A DNA stretch of 7,480 bases from Paracoccaceae bacterium (GCA_023134935.1 JAGLUD010000132.1:1-7480), one strand, 5' to 3'; counted from the first letter of the stretch, positions 1 to 5,156 are shown. Translations and numbers: made by a program. Notes: generated by a model from the sequence alone, not told the origin.

Positions 1-45
1 CGCGTCCATTTTATTCAAATTATCAATGGCTTGCGCCAAGTTTCC

Positions 46-85
46 AAAACAAAACAGAGCGTGCAGACGAATCGAAGCACGCTCT
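46..85 (-). terminator. Rho-independent terminator downstream of secE
   Basis: On the minus strand a 9-bp perfect stem (AGAGCGTGC pairing with GCACGCTCT, arms at 77-85 and 56-64) with a 12-nt loop is followed by GTTTTGTTTTGG. It lies about 45 nt after the secE stop. It should end or attenuate the secE transcript before the next gene, which from the usual gene order would be nusG beyond the left edge. The T-tract lies on the minus-strand side only, so it serves leftward transcription. Confidence 0.75.
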
Positions 86-129
86 TGTCAAGTAGGAGTT
101 CGCGCATATACCGCGCTACCCCAATGAAA

Positions 130-327
130 TCAAGAGGCTAAGCGCAGGACAGCGTCCAATCCGAAGCGAATTATTATATCCGCAATGGAGAAGAAAGTCG
201 CGGCGAGTGTCACCATTACGAACACCATACCGGTGGTCAAAAGCGTCTCGCGCTGGGTTGGCCAGACGACCTTGGACACTTCGGCCCGTACTTGTTGGGC
301 AAACTGCAATGGGTTGGCTTTAGCCAT
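130..327 (-). CDS. secE: SecE, preprotein translocase subunit
   Basis: SecE is the small essential subunit of the SecYEG channel, which exports and inserts proteins at the inner membrane. This is a 65-residue single-helix form, the usual short type outside Enterobacteria. An amphipathic N-terminal part (about 5-28) carries the conserved V-x-W-P-T-x-x-E-T motif around residues 20-28. One membrane helix follows at about 30-52. The ATG at 325-327 is preceded by AGGAG at about 8 nt, which fixes the start. It reads leftward and ends in TGA ahead of a strong hairpin terminator. The gene upstream on this strand is DUF2892, with the oppositely oriented cupin gene in between, so secE must have its own promoter in the cupin/secE intergenic region. 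The identification is firm. Confidence 0.96.
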   Translation of the reverse strand: MAKANPLQFAQQVRAEVSKVVWPTQRETLLTTGMVFVMVTLAATFFSIADIIIRFGLDAVLRLAS

Positions 328-369
328 GTCTGCGACTCCTGAAATTCTGTGAATGCATTCGTTGCGCCT

Positions 370-398
370 GACATACGCCTTCCACGGGGGGAATTCAA
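370..398 (-). promoter_or_regulatory. Candidate secE promoter
   Basis: On the minus strand TTGAAT (398-393) and TATGTC (375-370) are separated by exactly 17 nt. This would give a leader of about 35 nt before the secE ATG. The -35 is reasonable and the -10 is weak (TAT only). A promoter is needed here because the cupin gene on the other strand isolates secE from upstream minus-strand genes. The assignment is by eye. Confidence 0.4.
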
Positions 399-411
399 GG
401 GTGGTTTGGGG

Positions 412-502
412 GCGTTAACCTTTACCGGTTTTTGTAAAAAATGAGTGTACACAACCCGTACACAATGCGTGCACAACCCATACATACGATTTGCGTTAAC
501 CT
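412..502. repeat. Direct repeat GCGTTAACCT flanking the 11-bp array
   Basis: The 10-bp sequence GCGTTAACCT occurs at 412-421 and again at 493-502, 81 bp apart, on either side of the 11-bp tandem array. Each contains the palindrome GTTAAC. This may be a paired site bounding the array, or a chance repeat; no function can be assigned. Confidence 0.4.
447..488. repeat. Tandem 11-bp repeats in the secE/cupin divergent region
   Basis: Three consecutive 11-bp units, GTACACAACCC (447-457), GTACACAATGC (458-468) and GTGCACAACCC (469-479), share the consensus GTRCACAAYSC. A degenerate fourth unit starts ATACATACG (480). The period matches about one helical turn, so every unit would face the same side of the DNA. 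The array sits about 50-90 bp upstream of the candidate secE promoter -35 and about 120 bp upstream of the cupin ATG. A protein-binding array is plausible but no regulator can be named. Confidence 0.6.
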
Positions 503-599
503 CTATCGCCCGCAGCGAGGATTTGGGGGTTCGCAAGAATTGGTGATACGGTCCGATATTATTAGATGTCACATTACATTTGGAACAAAGGAGAATATC

Positions 600-938
600 A
601 TGGACCTACCCGATTTCATCGCCTCCCTCCCCGAATTAGACGTACCGTTTCCAGCCGACGTGGTCGCGACGCATGTATTTCCGTCAGAACATGGATTGGT
701 GGTCTTTTTCGAATTCTTCAAAGACATGGAACTGCCAATGCATTCGCATAAGGCGCAATGGGGAACCGTTTTGGAGGGAAGTGTAACCCTGACCATCGGA
801 GGCGATACACGTGAGTATCGCGCAGGCGATACCTATAATATCGCGTCAGGTGTTGAACACGGTGGCATTATCACGGCAGGGACCAAAGCAATCGACATTT
901 TTGAGGAAGCTGACAGGTACCCGATCAAGGCCTCGTAG
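600..938 (+). CDS. Small single-domain cupin protein
   Basis: This is a 112-residue cytoplasmic protein with one conserved beta-barrel cupin domain. Motif 1 is seen as M-H-S-H-K-A-Q-W-G (H48, H50). Motif 2 runs from G76 to H87 with A-S-G in place of the common P-x-G. The usual metal-binding Glu four or five residues after the second His is not there (W54/G55), although Q53 is nearby. The metal site may therefore use three His and a Gln, or be altered. The ATG at 600 has AAAGGAG upstream at good spacing; the reading frame extends upstream to 441, but those codons run through the intergenic repeats and are not coding. The gene is divergent from secE and convergent with DUF2892. Single-domain cupins range from enzymes to sugar or small-ligand binders, so no substrate is proposed. 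Confidence 0.85.
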   Translation: MDLPDFIASLPELDVPFPADVVATHVFPSEHGLVVFFEFFKDMELPMHSHKAQWGTVLEGSVTLTIGGDTREYRAGDTYNIASGVEHGGIITAGTKAIDIFEEADRYPIKAS

Positions 939-951
939 ACATCAGAAGATA

Positions 952-977
952 GCGGCGCGTAGTTTCCCACGCGCCGC
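952..977. terminator. Bidirectional hairpin between the cupin gene and DUF2892
   Basis: A 9-bp GC-rich stem (GCGGCGCGT at 952-960 pairing with ACGCGCCGC at 969-977) has an 8-nt loop. It lies 13 nt after the cupin stop and 14 nt beyond the DUF2892 stop on the other strand, as expected for a terminator shared by convergent genes. The following tracts (AAGCTGTTATT on plus, TATCTTCT on minus) are only moderately T-rich. Confidence 0.6.
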
Positions 978-991
978 AAGCTGTTATTCTG

Positions 992-1204
992 TTATTCGCT
1001 TTCCATCGGGCATGTGCGCATGCCGAAGATGGAATAGATCGGGCACGACGACATTGCCGCTGTGCCAAGACCGATTACACCAACAATTAGGAATACCCAG
1101 TGAAGGATGCCGGTTGTGGCAACCAGGAAGAAGGCAGCCAAACCAGCGACGCCGACTAGGGCGCGGATGATACGGTCGATGTTTCCAACATTTTTATTAA
1201 GCAT
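992..1204 (-). CDS. DUF2892 (YgaP-like) small inner-membrane protein
   Basis: This is a 70-residue protein with the N-terminal pattern typical of DUF2892, N-V-G-N-I-D-R-I-I-R. Two hydrophobic helices follow at about 13-30 and 33-50, then a C-terminal Cys-Pro pair (SCPIYSIFGMRTCP, Cys54 and Cys65). In YgaP the same membrane domain is attached to a rhodanese; here it stands alone. The chosen ATG at 1202-1204 is preceded by GAGG at about 6 nt. An in-frame ATG four codons earlier (1214-1216) overlaps that Shine-Dalgarno and is less likely. It lies directly downstream of a Crp/Fnr-type regulator on the same strand with palindromes between them, suggesting that the regulator controls it. A role in redox or sulfur metabolism is only suggested by the family. 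Confidence 0.85.
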   Translation of the reverse strand: MLNKNVGNIDRIIRALVGVAGLAAFFLVATTGILHWVFLIVGVIGLGTAAMSSCPIYSIFGMRTCPMESE

Positions 1205-1225
1205 GATAAGCCTCATTTTTATTGT

Positions 1226-1239
1226 GCCACAGCTGTGGC
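1226..1239. promoter_or_regulatory. 14-bp perfect palindrome upstream of DUF2892
   Basis: GCCACAGCTGTGGC is a perfect 14-bp palindrome ending 22 bp upstream of the DUF2892 start. Its position, close to where RNA polymerase would bind, suits an operator. The neighbouring Crp/Fnr-type regulator is a candidate binder, but the sequence is not a canonical CRP or FNR site. Confidence 0.4.
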
Positions 1240-1281
1240 GGTTAAGATGTGGGGCTTTTGGCAGGTTCGCATGTGGGTGTA

Positions 1282-1296
1282 TGTGACATGGTCACA
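1282..1296. promoter_or_regulatory. CRP-like dyad TGTGAC-N3-GTCACA
   Basis: TGTGAC (1282-1287) and GTCACA (1291-1296) form a 6-bp inverted repeat with a 3-bp spacer. It overlaps the stop codon of the Crp/Fnr gene and lies about 80 bp upstream of DUF2892. The half-sites equal the classic CRP halves TGTGA/TCACA, but the spacer between those pentamers is 5 bp, not 6. It may be an operator for the adjacent regulator. It lacks a T-run, so it is not a typical terminator. Confidence 0.4.
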
Positions 1297-1960
1297 CAGT
1301 TTGCGATAATTCTTTGAGGGCGTCAAAATCGGTGATGGTCACCACACCACGGTCCAACTGCACGGCGTTTCGTTTGGCGAAACCCTCAAGGCGGCGCGAG
1401 ACCACTTCGCGGGCAGAACCGATCACGGTGGCCAGTTCTTGGTGGGTTGCTCTGATCTGATTGTCCCCGTTGGCGCGTTCCAACAAAATTATTGCTAACC
1501 GTGCCTCGATCCGAACAAATGCGATTTGTTCCAGTAGACGCATCATGTTTTGCATACGCTCGGAAAACGAGCGGAAGACATATGTGCGAAAAATATCCGA
1601 AGTTTGCAGTAGCGTATCGAACAGCGGACGCGGCAACACGACGCAGGTGCAATCGGTTTCACACACGGCCTCGGCCGAATAAGGATCGCCTCCCATCAAG
1701 CCGAGCGTGGTCTGAATGCAGGTCTGCCCACGCTTGATGTCATATAAAAGAATGTCGCGGCCGCCCTGCCCTGTCAGGTAAACGCCGACATGACCCGATA
1801 GCAGCAGGATAAAACCTTGAACTTCGTCATCAGGGCGAAACAGGACGTCGCCCTTGTTGGCCGCCATGCTGTTCGTGCTTTGCAGCAGCGCTTTGGCAGA
1901 CGGCTCCAATGTTTGGTAAAGGTCGTTGGCTACGCACCATATCGGCGGTGTTTTAGGCAA
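1292..1960 (-). CDS. Crp/Fnr-family transcriptional regulator (TTG start)
   Basis: This 222-residue regulator has a cyclic-nucleotide-binding-type beta-roll at about 20-115, a dimerisation helix at about 122-155 (through RMQNMMRLLEQIAFVRIEARL) and a Crp-type winged helix. The recognition helix is near G-S-A-R-E-V-V-S-R-R-L-E (181-192). It lacks the N-terminal Cys cluster of FNR, so an FNR-like Fe-S sensor is unlikely. It does have Cys at 9, 81, 100, 104 and 106, three of them in C-E-T-D-C-T-C, which could be redox-active. No ATG fits the N-terminus. TTG at 1958-1960 has AGGAG exactly 7 nt upstream and is preferred to a longer TTG start at 2011 with no ribosome-binding site. It lies 68 bp after the peptidoglycan-binding gene and upstream of DUF2892, its most likely target. 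The signal is unknown. Confidence 0.88.
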   Translation of the reverse strand: MPKTPPIWCVANDLYQTLEPSAKALLQSTNSMAANKGDVLFRPDDEVQGFILLLSGHVGVYLTGQGGRDILLYDIKRGQTCIQTTLGLMGGDPYSAEAVCETDCTCVVLPRPLFDTLLQTSDIFRTYVFRSFSERMQNMMRLLEQIAFVRIEARLAIILLERANGDNQIRATHQELATVIGSAREVVSRRLEGFAKRNAVQLDRGVVTITDFDALKELSQTV

Positions 1961-2021
1961 GGGTCGGCTCCTGATTTTGTTGCGCGACGCTATCAACGTC
2001 TCGCCGTGCAAACAACATCAT
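1953..2021 (-). other. Possible 22-codon leader ORF before the Crp/Fnr gene
   Basis: A short ATG-ATG frame fills almost the whole gap between the two larger genes. It starts 7 nt after the upstream stop (2029) and its TAA (1955-1953) overlaps the first codons of the Crp/Fnr gene (TTG at 1960). It would read over the regulator's Shine-Dalgarno sequence, which would suit translational coupling. Its own ribosome-binding site is poor and the predicted peptide resembles nothing I know, so chance is likely. Confidence 0.2.
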
Positions 2022-2028
2022 CTTGGAT

Positions 2029-2961
2029 TTACCGTGAAATACCCATGCTTTGGGAAGCAGCGGACAGATCACATTTGAACGTGCGGCCCTGGATGATTTT
2101 CCCGTTAGGTTCGCGCAAACAACCGTTTCGATCGGTGTAGCGTTTTGGGCGTGCCTCCCAAGTTTCGTATTTATCCTGCGACATTGCGCGGAGCAAAACC
2201 AACTGATTCAAATCGAGGAACCCCGAGCTTGGTTGGGCATTGTCACCTTGCCACTCGCGAATTGCCGTGCGGCTGCCGTTACCAAACACGCCATCAACGC
2301 CACGTGTGTTGTAATCCAGCAGCACAAGGCGGCGTTGGATTTCACGGCGTTCCGTGCGGTTTAGTTCAAGTTCGTTTTCCGTGGCTTGGGTCGCAGGTGC
2401 ACCCGAAGTGGGCTGTACGGTGGGATTAACATCGGCGGGATCGTCAGCTGAAGCCGTAACTACGGGATCAGTGACTTCAACCAATGCCGAGTCTGCTATT
2501 TCCAGAGAATCCAGCGTCGGAATCACATCAGACTTACCGACATACGCATCAACGTTGGTCAGCGACAGGCCTTCACGATTGATAACCATATCAAAACGCC
2601 CGTAGATGGATTTTTCACCGCCCCCCGATATGATCGGTGTGCAGTCAATGATTGCGACCGTGGCTTCGCGTAGCAATCCGCGCTCGCCCGTTGATAGATT
2701 GGCGGGTGCCATCAGGTCCGGCAAATTCGATATATCGCCGTTGGTATTAAGTTCAACGCGCAGCACAACCTCGTCGTTGCTATCAATCCGTTCGGTCGGC
2801 GCAACATAACAGCGCAGCAGGCTCTGCCACAAAAGCTGCGTAATAATCGATTTTTGCGCACGCGACTGGGCGGTAGCAACACCGGGAATCGCCAACGCGA
2901 GTGACAGCAATAACGTGCTGGCAACTTTGGCCGCTTTGTTTCGTATTCTAAAATTCATCAT
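2029..2961 (-). CDS. Exported peptidoglycan-binding-domain protein
   Basis: This 310-residue protein starts with a Sec signal peptide (basic 1-12, hydrophobic 13-28, likely cleavage after A-T-A at about 31). Residues about 40-135 look like a TonB/TolA C-terminal-type fold (V-V-L-R-V-E-L-N-T-N-G-D-I then A-T-V-A-I-I-D-C), with Cys51 and Cys107 placed to form a disulfide. An acidic, Thr/Pro-rich linker spans about 145-198. A PG_binding_1 domain follows at about 200-257, with its conserved D-G-V-F-G-N-G-S-R-T-A-I-R-E-W-Q core. The tail holds Cys281 and Cys297. No catalytic domain is visible, so it probably binds or organises the cell wall in the periplasm. Two consecutive ATGs (2961 and 2958) are possible starts; only a distant AAGG precedes them. 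It lies downstream of tRNA-Trp and just upstream of the Crp/Fnr gene, perhaps co-transcribed. The domains are recognised from sequence and the role is inferred. Confidence 0.8.
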   Translation of the reverse strand: MMNFRIRNKAAKVASTLLLSLALAIPGVATAQSRAQKSIITQLLWQSLLRCYVAPTERIDSNDEVVLRVELNTNGDISNLPDLMAPANLSTGERGLLREATVAIIDCTPIISGGGEKSIYGRFDMVINREGLSLTNVDAYVGKSDVIPTLDSLEIADSALVEVTDPVVTASADDPADVNPTVQPTSGAPATQATENELELNRTERREIQRRLVLLDYNTRGVDGVFGNGSRTAIREWQGDNAQPSSGFLDLNQLVLLRAMSQDKYETWEARPKRYTDRNGCLREPNGKIIQGRTFKCDLSAASQSMGISR

Positions 2962-3099
2962 TATTATTCACAAACCTTGCTTCAACCGCGACCAAACGCG
3001 CGGGCCGTTATATATGCATCAAAAAACTGATTAATCCACGCAGTTACCCCATCAACGTTTAAGGCACTTTAAGAAGTATTTGTGGCAATATGAGGGCAC

Positions 3100-3175
3100 T
3101 GGCAGGGGCTAAGAGACTCGAACTCTTGACCTTCGGTTTTGGAGACCGGCGCTCTACCAACTGAGCTAAACCCCT
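3100..3175 (-). tRNA. tRNA-Trp (CCA anticodon)
   Basis: The minus strand folds into a complete cloverleaf of 76 nt including an encoded CCA (3102-3100). The acceptor is AGGGGTT/AGCCCCT (one T-G wobble), the D stem GCTC/GAGC, the anticodon loop CTCCAAA with anticodon CCA, the variable loop AGGTC, and the T arm AAGAG-TTCGAGT-CTCTT, with G73 as discriminator. It decodes UGG. The anticodon stem CCGGT/ACCGA leaves position 27-43 as an unpaired C-A. In many alphaproteobacteria tRNA-Trp lies directly before secE. Here about 2.8 kb of other genes separates them. Confidence 0.97.
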
Positions 3176-3191
3176 GTACCGTGCGTGGGAT

Positions 3192-3220
3192 GGAATACGA
3201 GGAATTGCGAGGGGATGCAA
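3192..3220 (-). promoter_or_regulatory. Candidate tRNA-Trp promoter
   Basis: On the minus strand TTGCAT (3220-3215) and TATTCC (3197-3192) are 17 nt apart. Initiation would fall about 10 nt before the mature tRNA 5' end. The -10 is a poor match. The GC-rich stretch between the -10 and the tRNA could be a stringent-control discriminator, but this is inference. Confidence 0.4.
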
Positions 3221-3329
3221 GGGGGGTATAACGAATTTCAAATATCATATGCACCCATTCTAATCACAGCGCGAAATCGGTCGGATTTAAGGCTCGCAAC
3301 TGCATTCAAAGTTAGGCGTCAGGTGTTCC

Positions 3330-3836
3330 TTAAGAAGCCTCGTCAAACAGATCTTCGATGAAGTGGCTGATAAGCTGAGTGCGGCCACTTACGCCGGCCT
3401 TTTGATAAATCGCATTGCACTGGGCTTTGATCGTACCCACGCTTTTACCGCGCGCTTCCGCAATTTCGGAATTCGATAGACCCTTGATTGTGAACAGTGC
3501 TACGTCTTTTTCAGATGGCGATAGCCCCCATTCCTCGAAGCGACTGGTCATAAGCTGGTGGAACTGCCCCGAGGCCGCCAACATCCGGTTATCCACCTCG
3601 CGCATGCTTTCGCCGATGTTTTTCAACACGACGATTCCGAGGAACGCGCCAAGCAGCAGACCGACGATTGTTACCAGTTGGACGATCTCGCGATATTCCC
3701 AGCTGACCGCAACCTTGCGGATGCCGAAAATCTCCATCGCCATATCTACGATGTAGAACAGGGAAAATGCCACTTGTAGGGATACAATAGCCGCTAGAAA
3801 AAGAGTGCTGACACGGATGCCGGAAATATTAACCAA
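3330..3836 (-). CDS. Membrane-anchored LuxR-type helix-turn-helix regulator
   Basis: This is a 168-residue protein with two hydrophobic helices (about 10-34 and 53-73), a short linker and a C-terminal LuxR/GerE DNA-binding domain (about 105-160). The domain reads L-S-P-S-E-K-D-V-A-L-F then G-L-S-N-S-E-I-A, with the recognition helix in S-V-G-T-I-K-A-Q-C-N-A-I-Y-Q-K-A-G-V. There is no autoinducer or receiver domain, so it probably acts as an inner-membrane-tethered regulator. Its signal is unknown. No ATG lies near the N-terminus. TTG at 3834-3836 has GGAAGG 7 nt upstream and is preferred; a TTG at 3851 would add five residues but lacks a ribosome-binding site. It follows the PepSY-like gene by 53 bp and may share its transcript. 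Similar short two-helix LuxR proteins are, as I recall, common in Rhodobacterales. Confidence 0.85.
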   Translation of the reverse strand: MVNISGIRVSTLFLAAIVSLQVAFSLFYIVDMAMEIFGIRKVAVSWEYREIVQLVTIVGLLLGAFLGIVVLKNIGESMREVDNRMLAASGQFHQLMTSRFEEWGLSPSEKDVALFTIKGLSNSEIAEARGKSVGTIKAQCNAIYQKAGVSGRTQLISHFIEDLFDEAS

Positions 3837-3889
3837 TGGCCAACCTTCCAAAAAATTATCTTGTTAGAGTGTGACTATAGCAATCAGTT

Positions 3890-4327
3890 CTAGCTACCGC
3901 CACCTGAGTTGCCGTTATTACCGTTGGAGTTATTTCCGTTGCCGCCCTTATTGCCGTTTTCGCGTCCGTCTGCGGCATGACTATTCGCTTTACCCTGCGC
4001 ATCGCCGCGGTTTTCCTGCACCAAATCACGCAAAACTTCGCCGGTCGTGGGATTCAAGATGATTTCGCGCATCTCCGTCGCCGAAATCGCAAGCACGCGG
4101 GCGCGACCAAGGAATGTGCGGTGAATTTCGATATAGGTAAAACCAGCTGCCTTCAGTTCTGCAACCAAATTCTTAACAGCTTGCCGTTTCGCCGTCGAAG
4201 GGGCCATGACAATAACTTCGACGCCCGCCTGTACACCATCGGCAACACTGGATGATTGCGAAAATGCACCGCCGGTGCTTAGCATTATGGTCATCACCGA
4301 TGTTGCGATCAATTGTTTCGTGCGCAT
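3890..4327 (-). CDS. Exported PepSY-like protein with Asn/Gly-rich tail
   Basis: This 145-residue protein has a signal peptide (R-T-K then a hydrophobic core, likely cleavage after A-F-S at 23). A folded core at about 48-103 resembles a single PepSY domain (V-A-E-L-K-A-A-G-F-T-Y-I-E-I, R-T-F-L-G-R-A-R-V, and T-G-E-V-L-R-D near 95-101). The last about 40 residues are low-complexity Asn/Gly/Ser, including N-G-N-K-G-G-N-G-N-N. PepSY domains are small periplasmic modules often linked to protease inhibition or surface functions. The ATG at 4325-4327 is chosen because the signal peptide begins there; the upstream GTG extension (4363) has no signal logic. The Asn/Gly tail echoes the one in the neighbouring exported protein, suggesting a shared surface or matrix role, which is inference. 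Confidence 0.8.
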   Translation of the reverse strand: MRTKQLIATSVMTIMLSTGGAFSQSSSVADGVQAGVEVIVMAPSTAKRQAVKNLVAELKAAGFTYIEIHRTFLGRARVLAISATEMREIILNPTTGEVLRDLVQENRGDAQGKANSHAADGRENGNKGGNGNNSNGNNGNSGGGS

Positions 4328-4367
4328 TTCAACCCCCAACTTTACCCCAGAACATATTAACACAAAT

Positions 4368-4398
4368 TTTACACGCGTGCGTTACGTAATACCGTCAA
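4368..4398 (-). promoter_or_regulatory. Candidate promoter of the PepSY-like gene
   Basis: On the minus strand a good -35, TTGACG (4398-4393), is followed 19 nt later by TGTAAA (4373-4368), with an alternative TAAAAT slightly further on. The spacer is longer than usual and contains the dyad TTACGTAA (4382-4389). The palindrome CACGCGTG (4372-4379) overlaps the -10 edge. The dyad could be a regulator site in a long-spacer promoter, but this is assigned by eye only. Confidence 0.3.
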
Positions 4399-4441
4399 AG
4401 CATAAGCCTGCCAAGTTTCTTTCGGTATTCGCGTATTTTCT

Positions 4442-4472
4442 AAAGAGGCCCATGTAAATCACGGGCCTCTTT
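4442..4472 (-). terminator. Hairpin terminator after the 190-residue exported protein gene
   Basis: A perfect 10-bp stem (AAAGAGGCCC at 4442-4451 pairing with GGGCCTCTTT at 4463-4472) has an 11-nt loop and begins 28 nt past the stop at 4501. The 3' arm ends in CTCTTT on either strand, so it may work in both directions. It separates the two exported-protein genes transcriptionally. Confidence 0.65.
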
Positions 4473-4500
4473 CAAATACCATCAGCTTATTAAGCCGTAA

Positions 4501-5073
4501 TCACTTGCCTTCGAGAAGACCCCAAAGTGCTTCGACTGCATCTGCAGACAGCTCACCTTCGCCAATTCCAATACCTACGACGACTTCAGCTGCAGTCTCG
4601 GCCGCATCCATTTCTAGAAACTCAGGTGTCGCTTCAAAAGCAGCCTTAGCGTCTTCATAAACTACAGCGTCAGCATGTTCTTGCACCAGTGTTGCATAGT
4701 CTTCTACCGTCATATACTCCGAATCCGCCAATAGCGCGGCATCGGTCAGCAGAATTTCAGCGGCGATTTCTTCACTGGTCCGAATGGGCACTACAAGGTC
4801 GACCAATGCATCAGCATAACCTTGTTCTAACGCATTTGTCGTATTCACCAGTGTAGCGAGCTTACCCACCGCGCTATCCGGGCTGGCGTTTAAAAATGCC
4901 TGTGCCGAAGCGTGGGCTGCGTTGCGCCATTTCAATTCAGAAGCAATTGCGCCGCGGCCATTATTGCCGTTGTTGCTCGCGCCGTTGCCGTTGCTATTAC
5001 CTTGCGCAAAGACAGCGCCGCTACCCAACAGAGTAACTGTAAGTGCTGCAAGCACCAGTTTCTTCGTTTTCAT
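4501..5073 (-). CDS. Exported acidic protein with Asn/Gly-rich N-terminal segment
   Basis: This 190-residue protein begins with a clear Sec signal peptide (M-K-T-K-K, hydrophobic core, V-F-A cleavage at about 23). An Asn/Gly-rich segment QGNSNGNGASNNGNNGRG (24-41) follows at once. The rest is Ala-rich, acidic and probably helical, with S-E-L-K-W-R-N-A-A-H-A-S near 45-56 and N-A-S-P-D-S-A-V-G-K-L-A near 62-73. I recall this block from uncharacterised Rhodobacterales proteins but could not check it. There is no Cys, enzyme motif, membrane helix or RTX repeat. The ATG at 5071-5073 has AGGAG about 9 nt upstream; the longer upstream frame lacks both a good ribosome-binding site and sense. It has its own promoter region with a palindrome and its own terminator, so it is monocistronic. 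It probably acts outside the cytoplasm; the function is unknown. Confidence 0.82.
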   Translation of the reverse strand: MKTKKLVLAALTVTLLGSGAVFAQGNSNGNGASNNGNNGRGAIASELKWRNAAHASAQAFLNASPDSAVGKLATLVNTTNALEQGYADALVDLVVPIRTSEEIAAEILLTDAALLADSEYMTVEDYATLVQEHADAVVYEDAKAAFEATPEFLEMDAAETAAEVVVGIGIGEGELSADAVEALWGLLEGK

Positions 5074-5156
5074 TGTATATCTCCTAAGTGACCACTGCCG
5101 GCTTACGAGCCAAAGTGTTCCAATTAAATGTGAGCTTCTAAATTGCATAACTTTTA

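Noticed and set aside
447..488. Short CRISPR-like array
   Set aside because: The units are only 11 bp, directly adjacent without spacers, and no cas gene is present.
441..599. N-terminal extension of the cupin frame upstream of ATG 600
   Set aside because: It translates the tandem repeats and intergenic DNA; the ATG at 600 has AAAGGAG at correct spacing and begins the family-like sequence.
811..1170. 119-codon plus-strand frame over the cupin end and DUF2892
   Set aside because: It overlaps two better-supported genes and is very Arg-rich, typical of an out-of-frame translation.
3890..5073. RTX-type cargo for the adjacent type I secretion genes
   Set aside because: Both exported proteins have N-terminal Sec signal peptides and lack GGxGxDxxx repeats, so they are not type I substrates.
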